Of a DNA stretch of 64,000 nt, positions 34,839 to 43,401 are shown one piece after another (positions within the stretch are counted from its first letter, which is position 1; each line of letters begins with the position of its first letter). The notes below the pieces were generated by a model that did not search any database, was not told the DNA's origin, and saw nothing but the letters and a program-made list of their open reading frames with translations. The stretch is from contig DDFF01000012.1 of NCBI GenBank assembly GCA_002337045.1, positions 62,001-126,000 of the forward strand, written 5' to 3'. Both the position numbers and the translations under genes were made by a program. This DNA comes from Bacteroidetes bacterium UBA1935. GTDB taxonomy: Bacteria; Bacteroidota; Bacteroidia; Chitinophagales; Chitinophagaceae.

Positions 34839-35531
34839 ATGGCAAAAATTACTAAAAAAAGAAAAGCTGTAGAAGCTAAAGTAGATACAAATAAAGAATA
34901 CTCGCTGAACGAAGCAGCTGCGTTGGTAAAAGATATCAACACAACAAAATTCGACAGCTCGGTAGACGTTCACATCCGTTTGGGTGTTGACCCTAAGAAA
35001 GCAGACCAGGCTATCCGCGGCACTGTAAGCCTGCCACACGGTACAGGTAAAACAAAACGCGTATTGGTGCTGTGTACGCCTGATAAAGAAGCTGAAGCTA
35101 AAGGTGCAGGTGCTGACTTTGTAGGCCTGGACGAATTCGTACAAAAAATTGAAGGTGGCTGGACAGATATCGATGTAATCATCGCTACTCCTTCAGTGAT
35201 GCCTAAAATAGGTAAACTGGGTAAAGTACTGGGTCCTCGCAACCTGATGCCAAACCCTAAAACAGGTACAGTTACTAACGATGTAGCTGCAGCTGTAAAT
35301 GACGTTAAAGGTGGTAAAATAGCTTTTAAGATAGACAAAGCCGGTATCATACATGCTTCCATCGGCCGTGTATCTTTTGAACCTAAAAAGATAGCCGAAA
35401 ACGCTCAGGAACTGATTAATACATTGGTGCGTATGAAACCTGCTACTGCTAAAGGTACTTACCTGAAAGGCATCAGCATGGCTGCAACAATGAGTCCTGG
35501 TATCGCAATAGATACTAAAAGCGTATCATAA
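34839..35531 (+). CDS. rplA: 50S ribosomal protein L1
   Basis: The 230-residue product has the L1 signature GKLGKVLGPRNLMPNPKTGT and GTGKTKRVLVLC. It forms the mobile L1 stalk that guides E-site tRNA, and in other bacteria it represses its own operon by binding the rplK leader. It lies between rplK and rplJ. Confidence 0.98.
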   Translation: MAKITKKRKAVEAKVDTNKEYSLNEAAALVKDINTTKFDSSVDVHIRLGVDPKKADQAIRGTVSLPHGTGKTKRVLVLCTPDKEAEAKGAGADFVGLDEFVQKIEGGWTDIDVIIATPSVMPKIGKLGKVLGPRNLMPNPKTGTVTNDVAAAVNDVKGGKIAFKIDKAGIIHASIGRVSFEPKKIAENAQELINTLVRMKPATAKGTYLKGISMAATMSPGIAIDTKSVS

Positions 35532-35580
35532 TTAAGCGTGAACGAAAAAGGTAATTTTTATCCTTAAAAAAACATTTGAA

Positions 35581-36177
35581 ATGACACCAGCTCAAAAACA
35601 AGAAGTAATTGAAGTATTGAAAGAGAAATTCTCTCAGTACAACAACTTCTATATAACAGATACAGAAAGCCTGAATGCCAGCCAAACGAGCACGCTGCGC
35701 AGGCATTGCTTTGACAAGCAAGTAGAAATGACGGTAGCTAAAAATACCCTCATCCGCAAGGCTCTGGAAAGCCTGGACAGTGAAAAATATGCAGGCATCC
35801 TCGATTCTCTGCACAACGTAACTGCCCTGCTGTTCAGCGAAAGTCCGAAAGAACCGGCGCTGATTATCAGCTCTTTCCGCAAAGCTAACAACGGTGAAAA
35901 ACCACTGTTGAAAGCAGCTTTCATCAACGGCGACATCTTCGTTGGCGACAACCAACTGACTGCGTTAACAAACATCAAGACGAAGAACGAGCTTATCGGC
36001 GAAGTTATCGGCTTGCTGCAATCTCCTGCAAAACGCGTTATCGCTGCTTTGTTGCACAATGCTGAAAAAGGTGGTTCTACACCTACAGCAGAAGCTGCAC
36101 CTGAAGCTCCGGCTGCAGAAGCTCCTGAAGCACCAGCTACAGATGCTCCGGCAACAGACGCACCGGCTGCAGAATAA
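35581..36177 (+). CDS. rplJ: 50S ribosomal protein L10 with acidic Ala/Pro-rich C-terminal tail
   Basis: Residues 1-165 are a normal L10 (VEMTVAKNTLIRKALES and SPAKRVIAALLHNAE), which anchors L7/L12 dimers on the stalk base. The last 33 or so residues are a low-complexity tail of Ala, Pro, Glu, Thr and Asp after GGSTPTAEAAPEAPAAEAPE, making the protein 198 residues against about 165-175 usually. The body is intact and rplL follows after 94 bases. Confidence 0.97.
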   Translation: MTPAQKQEVIEVLKEKFSQYNNFYITDTESLNASQTSTLRRHCFDKQVEMTVAKNTLIRKALESLDSEKYAGILDSLHNVTALLFSESPKEPALIISSFRKANNGEKPLLKAAFINGDIFVGDNQLTALTNIKTKNELIGEVIGLLQSPAKRVIAALLHNAEKGGSTPTAEAAPEAPAAEAPEAPATDAPATDAPAAE

Positions 36178-36271
36178 TTACCTCGCCGGGTATAAAACGG
36201 CGCAACAACATTGGCTTCCAAGCTATATTATAAAACAACAATTTTTAAAAACAATTTAAAAAGATAATAAA

Positions 36272-36646
36272 ATGGCAGACGTTAAAGCATTAGCCGAATC
36301 ATTAGTAAACCTGACAGTTAAAGAAGTACAGGAACTGGCTGACGTATTGAAAGCAGACTACGGTATCGAACCAGCAGCAGCAGCAGTAGTAGTTGCAGCA
36401 GGTGGCGACGGCGGTGGCGCAGCAGCAGCAGAAAAAACATCTTTCGATGTTATCCTGAAATCTGCAGGTGCTAACAAACTGAACGTTGTTAAAGCTGTTA
36501 AAGACCTGACTGGTCTGGGCCTGAAAGAAGCTAAAGAACTGGTAGACGGTGCTCCTAAAGCTGTTAAAGAAGGCGTTAGCAAAGCTGAAGCTGAAGATCT
36601 GAAAGCTAAACTGGCTGAAGCAGGTGCTGAAGTTGAAATAGCTTAA
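36272..36646 (+). CDS. rplL: 50S ribosomal protein L7/L12
   Basis: The 124-residue product has the N-terminal dimerisation helices, an Ala/Gly-rich hinge at about residues 36-55, and the canonical C-terminal domain (FDVILKSAGANKLNVVKAVK, GLGLKEAKELVDGAPKAVKE). It recruits translation GTPases. A terminator follows directly; rpoB, usually next, is absent. Confidence 0.98.
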   Translation: MADVKALAESLVNLTVKEVQELADVLKADYGIEPAAAAVVVAAGGDGGGAAAAEKTSFDVILKSAGANKLNVVKAVKDLTGLGLKEAKELVDGAPKAVKEGVSKAEAEDLKAKLAEAGAEVEIA

Positions 36647-36665
36647 TTCTATATTCTTCTTTTGA

Positions 36666-36701
36666 AAATAAAGCTACCCGACTGGGTAGCTTTATTTTTT
36701 T
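36666..36701 (+). terminator. Terminator of the rplKAJL operon
   Basis: A 14-bp stem (AAATAAAGCTACCC, loop GACT, GGGTAGCTTTATTT) is followed by more T residues. Confidence 0.95.
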
Positions 36702-36730
36702 GTAATTTGCCGTAAGCAAACATTAACCTC

Positions 36731-37198
36731 ATGAAAGACTTCTTGAATAACCTGACGGAGAAGGTAAACGAAGCAAAAGATGCAGTTGCAGACAGCCTGA
36801 GTCTTGATAAACTGACCGAAAAACTGGGCAGCATAAGCGAAGGTGCTAAAGAGAAAACCATTAATACTGCTAATGAATTAATCGGGCTAACACCCATTAT
36901 CGAAGAGATAGGATTTAAGACTACAGGTATATCAGTGACTATGGGTTTGCCACCGGATATCACCTTTCATTTCATGAAGTCGGAAGACGTATCGCCTGAA
37001 CGTAGAAAAGAAATCCTGGAAACACATAAAGACAAGGCACTGCTTGGCACAATCGTTAAGATGCTGGTAACAACAGATGAATACAGGGACAAACTAAAAC
37101 TTGGTTCATTCAAATTCAGCAATATAGATATCTGCATTGGCCTAACGCCTGGTATGACGATACAGCTTGTACCACATACAGCTCCTGCACAACATTAA
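36731..37198 (+). CDS. Hypothetical protein, amphipathic N-terminus
   Basis: The 155-residue protein has no signal peptide. The first 50 residues are a charged amphipathic helix region (LTEKVNEAKDAVADSLSLDK). The rest looks alpha/beta, with GFKTTGISVTMGLPPDITFH and ICIGLTPGMTIQLVP. I do not recognise a family. It is a single gene between two terminators, directly after rplL. Confidence 0.7.
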   Translation: MKDFLNNLTEKVNEAKDAVADSLSLDKLTEKLGSISEGAKEKTINTANELIGLTPIIEEIGFKTTGISVTMGLPPDITFHFMKSEDVSPERRKEILETHKDKALLGTIVKMLVTTDEYRDKLKLGSFKFSNIDICIGLTPGMTIQLVPHTAPAQH

Positions 37199-37221
37199 TT
37201 TCAATATATCGCATAAATGCA

Positions 37222-37250
37222 AAAGCCCCGAAGAATCGGGGCTTGTTTGT
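37222..37250 (+). terminator. Terminator of the hypothetical gene
   Basis: Stem AAGCCCCGA with TCGGGGCTT, loop of four bases, then GTTTGTTT. Confidence 0.85.
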
Positions 37251-37364
37251 TTATTCATCAATCCTCATAAAATACAGTAGTAACTGCAATCGGGTGCAAT
37301 CTATATATTCATATCACTACACCCAACGAATTAATACTACAAAAGGGATTGAAAAGAAATTATT

Positions 37365-38927
37365 CTACAAAGCATTGGCATACAACGCAATTGCAGACTC
37401 TACACAGCGTTCGCCATCTATAGCAGCACTAACTATGCCCCCCGCATACCCAGCCCCCTCAGCGCAAGGAAACAGGCCTTTAATCTGTGTGTGTTGTAAA
37501 GTCTCTTTATCGCGTGGTATTCTTACCGGAGAACTTGTCCTTGATTCCGTAGCTACAAGTACAGCTTCGTTTGTGAAATAGCCTCGCATCTTCTTACCAA
37601 AATCTACCACAGCTTTGCGTAGTGCTTCATTTACTTCTTTAGGCAAAACGTCTTTGATCGCTGCACTATGGACGCCCGGCAGATAGGAGCAATCAGGCAA
37701 GATAGACGAAATTTTATTTTCTGTAAAATCGCCCATACGTTGAGCAGGAGCAACCAACTTGCCTCCACCAATTTCATAGGCTTTACGCTCAACCATTTGC
37801 TGATAATACATGCCTGCCAATGGACCGGTAAAACCATACTTTGCATAGTCCTTTTCGTCTACAGCCACAACTGTACCGGAATTGGCGTAAGGATTGTTTC
37901 GCTTTGAAGGCGACCATCCATTTACTACCACCTCTCCATGGTCTGTAGCAGCAGGTGCAATGATACCTCCCGGACACATACAGAACGAAAACACCCCCCG
38001 CCCATATTCCTGTGCCACTACACTATAGCTTGCAGGTGGTAAATATTCATCTCGTATTTTGCAATGGTATTGAACCTGATCAATTATCAACTGCGGATGT
38101 TCTATGCGGACACCGAGTGCAAATGGTTTAGCCTCTACTTCTATTCCCTTATTATGAAGCAATGTAAAAATATCTCTTGCAGAGTGGCCTGTGGCGAGTA
38201 TCACAACCTTTGTATCAATTACTATACCATCAGCAGTTTTTACTGCTTTTATGCAGTTTCTATCAAGAACAATATCTGTTAGTTTTTGACCAAAAAGCAC
38301 TTCTCCCCCACACTCAACAATGGCCTCTCGCATCGCCGTAATGATATACGGCAGCTTGTTAGTACCAATATGCGGATGCGCTTCGTAGAGTATATTATCA
38401 TCTGCACCAAAATGATGAAATAGTTGTAGTATCCTTTGCACGTTGCCACGCTTGGTGCTTCTTGTATATAGTTTTCCGTCGCTATAGGTACCTGCACCTC
38501 CCTCACCAAAACAGTAGTTTGATTCAGGATTTACAATACCCTCTTTGTTCATTGCAGCAAGGTCCCTACGCCTGCTACGCACGTCCTTACCCCTTTCTAT
38601 TACGATAGGCTTGTACCCCAGATTAATAGCTCGGATAGCAGCAAATAACCCTGCTGGTCCTGCCCCGACAATTACGATGTGAGGTTTATCAGAAATGTTT
38701 TGTAACTCAGGATTGAACGCAGGTAGTGGCTGAACTGACTCGTTGATAAATACCTGCAATTGCAGAATCACACGTGGTTGTTTACCCCTTGCGTCAATAG
38801 ACTTCTTGATGATGTGGTAGCCTGTTATTGACAGCTTGTCAACACCAGCCTCTTCCATTATATAACGGTTGATGCTGCCTTCTGCTGCTTCGTGCGGTAA
38901 TACCGAAACGGAAATCTGTTTTATCAT
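37365..38927 (-). CDS. FAD-dependent dehydrogenase (COG2509 type)
   Basis: The 520-residue protein has an N-terminal extension of about 85 residues. A Rossmann FAD site follows (IVIVGAGPAGLFAAIRAINLG) with IVIERGKDVRSRRRDL, then GEGGAGTYSDGKLYTR, a family hallmark. Near the end are RTSSPVRIPRD and GLFPCAEGAGYAGGIVSAAIDG. These flavoproteins are widespread and their substrate is unknown. It is monocistronic and upstream of the dsbD terminator. Confidence 0.9.
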   Translation of the reverse strand: MIKQISVSVLPHEAAEGSINRYIMEEAGVDKLSITGYHIIKKSIDARGKQPRVILQLQVFINESVQPLPAFNPELQNISDKPHIVIVGAGPAGLFAAIRAINLGYKPIVIERGKDVRSRRRDLAAMNKEGIVNPESNYCFGEGGAGTYSDGKLYTRSTKRGNVQRILQLFHHFGADDNILYEAHPHIGTNKLPYIITAMREAIVECGGEVLFGQKLTDIVLDRNCIKAVKTADGIVIDTKVVILATGHSARDIFTLLHNKGIEVEAKPFALGVRIEHPQLIIDQVQYHCKIRDEYLPPASYSVVAQEYGRGVFSFCMCPGGIIAPAATDHGEVVVNGWSPSKRNNPYANSGTVVAVDEKDYAKYGFTGPLAGMYYQQMVERKAYEIGGGKLVAPAQRMGDFTENKISSILPDCSYLPGVHSAAIKDVLPKEVNEALRKAVVDFGKKMRGYFTNEAVLVATESRTSSPVRIPRDKETLQHTQIKGLFPCAEGAGYAGGIVSAAIDGERCVESAIALYANAL

Positions 38928-38962
38928 GCGCGTTAGGTTTTTATCCTAAAAGCTTAAAAGAC

Positions 38963-38986
38963 GAAGGGATGTGTAAGCATCCCTTC
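38963..38986 (-). terminator. Terminator of dsbD
   Basis: Stem GAAGGGATG with CATCCCTTC around a six-base loop, followed on the minus strand by GTCTTTT. Confidence 0.7.
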
Positions 38987-38992
38987 ATTTCA

Positions 38993-41122
38993 CTATTTAG
39001 TTTTGTTTTTGTACTTCTCTTTTACTTTCTCCAGATGCTTCACAAACTTCTGCACATCCGGATTGTAACCATAACCTTCCTCTGCAAGTTTGTTGCCATT
39101 CTCATCTATATAAAAATAGAATGGCTGAGAGTTTGCACCAAATTGTGATGCCTGCAAATCTTCATTCCTGTCGCCTACAGTTACTACATCAGAGCCCAGT
39201 ATTTTTGAATAGTATTGCTTGTCTTTAGGAAGTTCTGTTTTATCATAGTCGCAATACAGAGATGCAACTATAAAGTCTTCTTTCAGAATTTTTGCAACTT
39301 CAGGTTTGCTCCAAACCTGTGCTTCCATCTTGCGACAGTTAACACAGTTAATGCCTGTAAAATCGAGCATGATAGGCTTCTTCAATTTCTTAGCAGCTTC
39401 AAGCGCCTCTTCATATTCAAAGTAGGTAACCAAACCAAGGTTTTTAACAACTGGCGGCTCATAAATACGCATTTCTTCTACATACTTCTTAGGTGCTACT
39501 TCGCTATTGGCAGCACTTTCGCCACTACCATGATTGCTACCCGAGCCACCACCTGCACTCAATACAAAATCCTGTGTACCCACCGGTGGTATAAACTGAC
39601 TCATACCATTCAAAGGCGCCCCCCACATACCCGGCACCAGATATACTGCGAATGAGAACATTGTCATTGCAAGGAACAGTCTTACCAGTCCTACATACTC
39701 CTGTCCATACAGATTTTTAGGAGGCGCGTCATCGTGCGATAATTTTAATTTACCCAACAGATATACACCCAACATGATTGAAAGTACTATCCAAATAGCA
39801 ATGAATATTTCCCTATCCAGCAAGCGCCATCCTTGTGCCAGGTCTGCATTCGAAAGGAACTTCATTGCCAGCATCAACTCAATAAAACCAAGCGTTACTT
39901 TCACCTGATTCATCCAACCACCACCGGTTGCCATTTTATTAAGCATACCAGGGAAGATGGCAAATAATGCAAATGGTAAAGCAAGACCTACTGAGAAGCC
40001 AAACATACCTATTGCCGGACCAACTAAACCACCCTTACTAGTAAGAACCAACAACGGGCCAACAATAGGGCCTGTACAAGAGAAAGAAACTATAACAAGC
40101 GTTAATGCCATGAAGAAAATACCTCCAAAGCTGCTCATCCCTGCTTTAGAATCCGTCTTATTGGTCCATGAAGATGGCAGTGTGATTTCAAATGCACCCA
40201 GGAATGAAATACCGAATATTACAAAGATGGCAAAGAAGAATAAGTTTGCAATCCAGTTAGTAGAAAGGTTATTCAATGCATTAGCACCAAATGTTGCTGA
40301 TATAATAACACCAAGCAAAGTGAAGATGATAATGATAGATAAAGAGTAATAAATAGCATTGCGTATACCCTCTGCACGGCTCTTGCTTCTTTTTGTAAAG
40401 AAACTAACTGTAATAGGTATCATAGAATACACACACGGCGTAAGTACTGCCAACAAGCCACCGCCTAACGCAGCAAAGAACAGCCAAAGTAAAGACTTCT
40501 CTTCAGCAGGTGTTGCTGTTTCAACTTTGTTATCAACAGACGCTACCTCAGATGGTGATGCAGACTGAGTAGCTTTCGGACTATCTGCAACTGCAGCACT
40601 ATTGCTATCTGTCGTAGCAGTTGTTTCAGCACCGGCAACTGCATTTGGCAATTCAGGATCATTGATAGTCACACTGAATGGTACTGTCTTAGGCGAAAGA
40701 CAAGTTTCATGGTTACATGTCTGATATTTGAACTTCCCTTTTATCTCGCCGTTTGTATCTACTCTTAATGGCACCACATAATCGGCACTTTGATAGTAGT
40801 GTAATGTTCCTATTCCATCTACTTCTTCATCAATGCGCTTACCACGCTCAAAAGGCTTACCGCTTACTCTATATCTTGTTGATTTAGCAGGTGTAAAACT
40901 TGGAGGCAACAAGCTTTCATCAAGTGGTGTACTTGTATTAAAAGCATATACATGCCAGTCTTTATCACTTACTTCAAGATGAAAGATTAATTCATATTGA
41001 TGCCCGCTTTTCTTTTTAGCCGTTACAGTCCAGACTGTAGGGTCTTTTAGTATCTGCGCATGGCTAGTGATGGTATTTGCCAGTAAAATGAATACTGTAA
41101 TAAAGCGGAGTAGCCTAGTCAT
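38993..41122 (-). CDS. dsbD: Thiol:disulfide interchange protein DsbD
   Basis: The 709-residue protein has a signal peptide ending SHAQ. The N-terminal DsbD-alpha domain carries redox Cys in CNHETC. A Ser/Ala/Thr-rich linker leads to an eight-helix membrane domain with TPCVYSMIPI and FSCTGPIVGPLL. The C-terminal thioredoxin domain has the active site C593-V-N-C596. It passes electrons from cytosolic thioredoxin to periplasmic thiols, for cytochrome c maturation and disulfide correction. A gene encoding only the alpha domain lies 19 bases upstream. Confidence 0.95.
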   Translation of the reverse strand: MTRLLRFITVFILLANTITSHAQILKDPTVWTVTAKKKSGHQYELIFHLEVSDKDWHVYAFNTSTPLDESLLPPSFTPAKSTRYRVSGKPFERGKRIDEEVDGIGTLHYYQSADYVVPLRVDTNGEIKGKFKYQTCNHETCLSPKTVPFSVTINDPELPNAVAGAETTATTDSNSAAVADSPKATQSASPSEVASVDNKVETATPAEEKSLLWLFFAALGGGLLAVLTPCVYSMIPITVSFFTKRSKSRAEGIRNAIYYSLSIIIIFTLLGVIISATFGANALNNLSTNWIANLFFFAIFVIFGISFLGAFEITLPSSWTNKTDSKAGMSSFGGIFFMALTLVIVSFSCTGPIVGPLLVLTSKGGLVGPAIGMFGFSVGLALPFALFAIFPGMLNKMATGGGWMNQVKVTLGFIELMLAMKFLSNADLAQGWRLLDREIFIAIWIVLSIMLGVYLLGKLKLSHDDAPPKNLYGQEYVGLVRLFLAMTMFSFAVYLVPGMWGAPLNGMSQFIPPVGTQDFVLSAGGGSGSNHGSGESAANSEVAPKKYVEEMRIYEPPVVKNLGLVTYFEYEEALEAAKKLKKPIMLDFTGINCVNCRKMEAQVWSKPEVAKILKEDFIVASLYCDYDKTELPKDKQYYSKILGSDVVTVGDRNEDLQASQFGANSQPFYFYIDENGNKLAEEGYGYNPDVQKFVKHLEKVKEKYKNKTK

Positions 41123-41141
41123 TAGTGTACCTTATTTTATA

Positions 41142-41606
41142 CTATTCTTTTATTTCGAAACTGAATGGTATTGTTTTTGGAGGCAAGCATGTATTATCAT
41201 TACAAACCTGATACTCATGTTTACCTGTTATTTTACAAGCACCTTTTACATTTACAATTTGCACATAGTCTACACTACCCGATAGATAAGTTACATTACC
41301 ATCTATCCCTTCCATCTCTGTAGTCACTTTTGTACCATACTCTGTTACCCCACCTACCAATTGCACATTCGCATTCTTATCAAACTTATAACTCGGCGGT
41401 ATCAAAAAACCGTCTCCACCGGGCATCATAGACCAGATATGCCATTCCTTATTTATTGTCAGATGGAATATCAATTCATACTGATGATTGCCTTTATTCT
41501 TTACTTCATAAGTCCACACTGTCGGATCCTGTATTTGTGCAAACACAGGCGACGTTGTCAAAAACACAAGTAATAATAACAGCACACTCCTCCATTTCAT
41601 CATCAT
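41142..41606 (-). CDS. Stand-alone DsbD N-terminal (alpha) domain protein
   Basis: The roughly 154-residue exported protein has a signal peptide ending VFAQ. It continues IQDPTVWTYEVKNKGNHQYE, closely matching the alpha domain of the neighbouring DsbD (LKDPTVWTVTAKKKSGHQYE). The Cys pair is conserved in CNDNTCLPPKTIPF. It has no membrane or thioredoxin domain. It is probably a duplicated alpha domain that accepts electrons from DsbD and hands them to a particular client. Three successive ATGs (41606, 41603, 41600) could start it. Confidence 0.85.
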   Translation of the reverse strand: MMMKWRSVLLLLLVFLTTSPVFAQIQDPTVWTYEVKNKGNHQYELIFHLTINKEWHIWSMMPGGDGFLIPPSYKFDKNANVQLVGGVTEYGTKVTTEMEGIDGNVTYLSGSVDYVQIVNVKGACKITGKHEYQVCNDNTCLPPKTIPFSFEIKE

Positions 41607-41688
41607 ACTCAATCAGTGCTTTACCAATAAAGAAACTCAGTTAGCAAATTTCGTTTGGTAACATTTGTTACATTAAGGAAACTTTATG

Positions 41689-42381
41689 TTAATTCATTTT
41701 GGCAAAAGCCTCCAGAATAGCCCTACCATCAATATTGTGTAATTCGTCGCTGCATGCACGTTCAGGGTGTGGCATCATACCAAAAACATTGCGGCCTTCG
41801 TTACAAATACCTGCAATATTGTTTGTAGTACCATTAGGGTTTGAATCCATGTGTACTTCACCGTTTTCGTTGCAATAGCGGAAAACTATCTGGTTGTTTG
41901 CAGTCAGTTTTTCTATTGTAGCTGCATCAGCAACGTAACGTCCTTCACCATGTGCTACAGGTATTTTCAATGCTTTAGTACCTGCATTCTTACCAACGAA
42001 AGTTGCATCACCTTCAGACTTGATGTATACGTTTTTGCAGGTAAACTTCTGATGGTCGTTCAGCAACAAGCCGCCTGGTAACAGGCCTGATTCGCAAAGA
42101 ATCTGGAAACCGTTACATACACCCAGTACTTTACCGCCCTTATTTGCAAACTTAATTACCTCTTCCATAAGCGGGCTGAAACGTGCCAATGCACCACAAC
42201 GCAGATAGTCGCCATAAGAGAAGCCGCCCGGTAATACGATACAGTCTTCTGTCGTGAATGCACTCAGGTCGCTATCTTTATGCCACAGCATAACAACTTC
42301 CTGTTTCAAATCATCTTGCAAAGCGTGCATCATATCCCTGTCGCAATTAGAGCCCGGGAAAACAACAATTCCGAATTTCAT
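41689..42381 (-). CDS. purQ: Phosphoribosylformylglycinamidine synthase subunit PurQ (glutaminase)
   Basis: The 230-residue class-I glutamine amidotransferase starts MKFGIVVFPGSNCDRD. The nucleophile is Cys89 in VLGVCNGFQIL and the His/Glu pair is in MMPHPERACSDEL. It supplies ammonia to PurL for the fourth step of purine synthesis. Having a separate PurQ implies a small PurL and PurS elsewhere. It is last of a close minus-strand gene series (45595 to 41689). Confidence 0.95.
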   Translation of the reverse strand: MKFGIVVFPGSNCDRDMMHALQDDLKQEVVMLWHKDSDLSAFTTEDCIVLPGGFSYGDYLRCGALARFSPLMEEVIKFANKGGKVLGVCNGFQILCESGLLPGGLLLNDHQKFTCKNVYIKSEGDATFVGKNAGTKALKIPVAHGEGRYVADAATIEKLTANNQIVFRYCNENGEVHMDSNPNGTTNNIAGICNEGRNVFGMMPHPERACSDELHNIDGRAILEAFAKMN

Positions 42382-42402
42382 TATTTGTAGTTAATATTTT
42401 AG

Positions 42403-43386
42403 TTAGTTGACGGCCAGTTGGCAAAACACCAATAGCAGCAGGGAAAAATAAAACGCAAAATTACTAAACCATTTAGTTTTTTCAACCATAAGAGCCGGGG
42501 TAACAATAACACTTATTGCAGGCATCACCACCAGCCATATGCTTTTTTCCGATATATCAGTACCTATAGCTACCAATATTGATATAAAAAAGGCAAAAGC
42601 TATCGTCGTCCACATGCGGCGGGTATACACCCCACCCTTATGTATCCAGTCTTGTAGTCCGTAAACTCCCATTACAAACAGTACCAAAATACCCGTTATG
42701 GTACCAAATACATAGAGTGGGTCTTTTATTTGACGTGGCAATGACAAGCCTATCTGTGGCAGATATTGAATAGCATCCAACTTATCGAACAGAAAAAGTG
42801 TGCCTGTAAACAGATAAATAGGCGTCAAGTAGCCGATAATGGCAACTGCCCATTCGCCGGGATTAAACGTCCTTAACAGCAGCAGTGCTATAAATATCAG
42901 CAGAAAATAGCCAACACTTTGAAAATGTAACAATGCAGCAATACTGAAAATGAACCCTGTATTGAATACATGCATTCTGGGTTTATTGGTTTGGTGAAAA
43001 CCCAGTAACGCATCTATGCCCCCTATTACACACCAGTTCAGCAACAATATCTCACTGAAATATGTAAACTCCGGCAATATGGAAGTAAGAATAATGTAAA
43101 TGAACGCAGTAGTATAGGTAGGCTTTCCTGCCAGTCTTCTGTTTACAAATATGCTATTCAGATACAATGACTGTGCAAATATCATTACCGCTGCCAGCAG
43201 TGTGAAGGCAAAGGCATTGCCCCGGAGCACTACATTGAATATGTCTACAATGGTTTGAAAAAATATATGGTTTTCAGGCACAAACGGAACTACAGGATGC
43301 CCCAATGCCTGCAACTTGACCAGTAATGTAATAATCAATAATATAATAACAGTGTACGGGCTGTTATTGCGAACTAATGATAGCAC
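42403..43386 (-). CDS. DUF6427-like integral membrane protein, GTG start
   Basis: The 327-residue product has about nine to ten transmembrane helices and begins LSLVRNNSPYTVIILLII. It looks like DUF6427, a Bacteroidota family with polymer-biosynthesis-like topology but no known role. The start is GTG at 43386, directly preceded by an in-frame TGA, so no longer start is possible. It lies between a secreted protein and purQ with gaps of 15 and 21 bases. Confidence 0.75.
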   Translation of the reverse strand: MLSLVRNNSPYTVIILLIITLLVKLQALGHPVVPFVPENHIFFQTIVDIFNVVLRGNAFAFTLLAAVMIFAQSLYLNSIFVNRRLAGKPTYTTAFIYIILTSILPEFTYFSEILLLNWCVIGGIDALLGFHQTNKPRMHVFNTGFIFSIAALLHFQSVGYFLLIFIALLLLRTFNPGEWAVAIIGYLTPIYLFTGTLFLFDKLDAIQYLPQIGLSLPRQIKDPLYVFGTITGILVLFVMGVYGLQDWIHKGGVYTRRMWTTIAFAFFISILVAIGTDISEKSIWLVVMPAISVIVTPALMVEKTKWFSNFAFYFSLLLLVFCQLAVN

Positions 43387-43401
43387 TCAGCTTATTTTGG
43401 G

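Noticed and set aside
35649..36221. Minus-strand open frame opposite rplJ
   Set aside because: Antisense of a certain ribosomal gene; its Ala/Gly-rich start is just the complement of the L10 tail.
36372..36430. Poly-Ala stretch in L7/L12 as an oddity
   Set aside because: An Ala/Gly-rich flexible hinge is normal in this protein.
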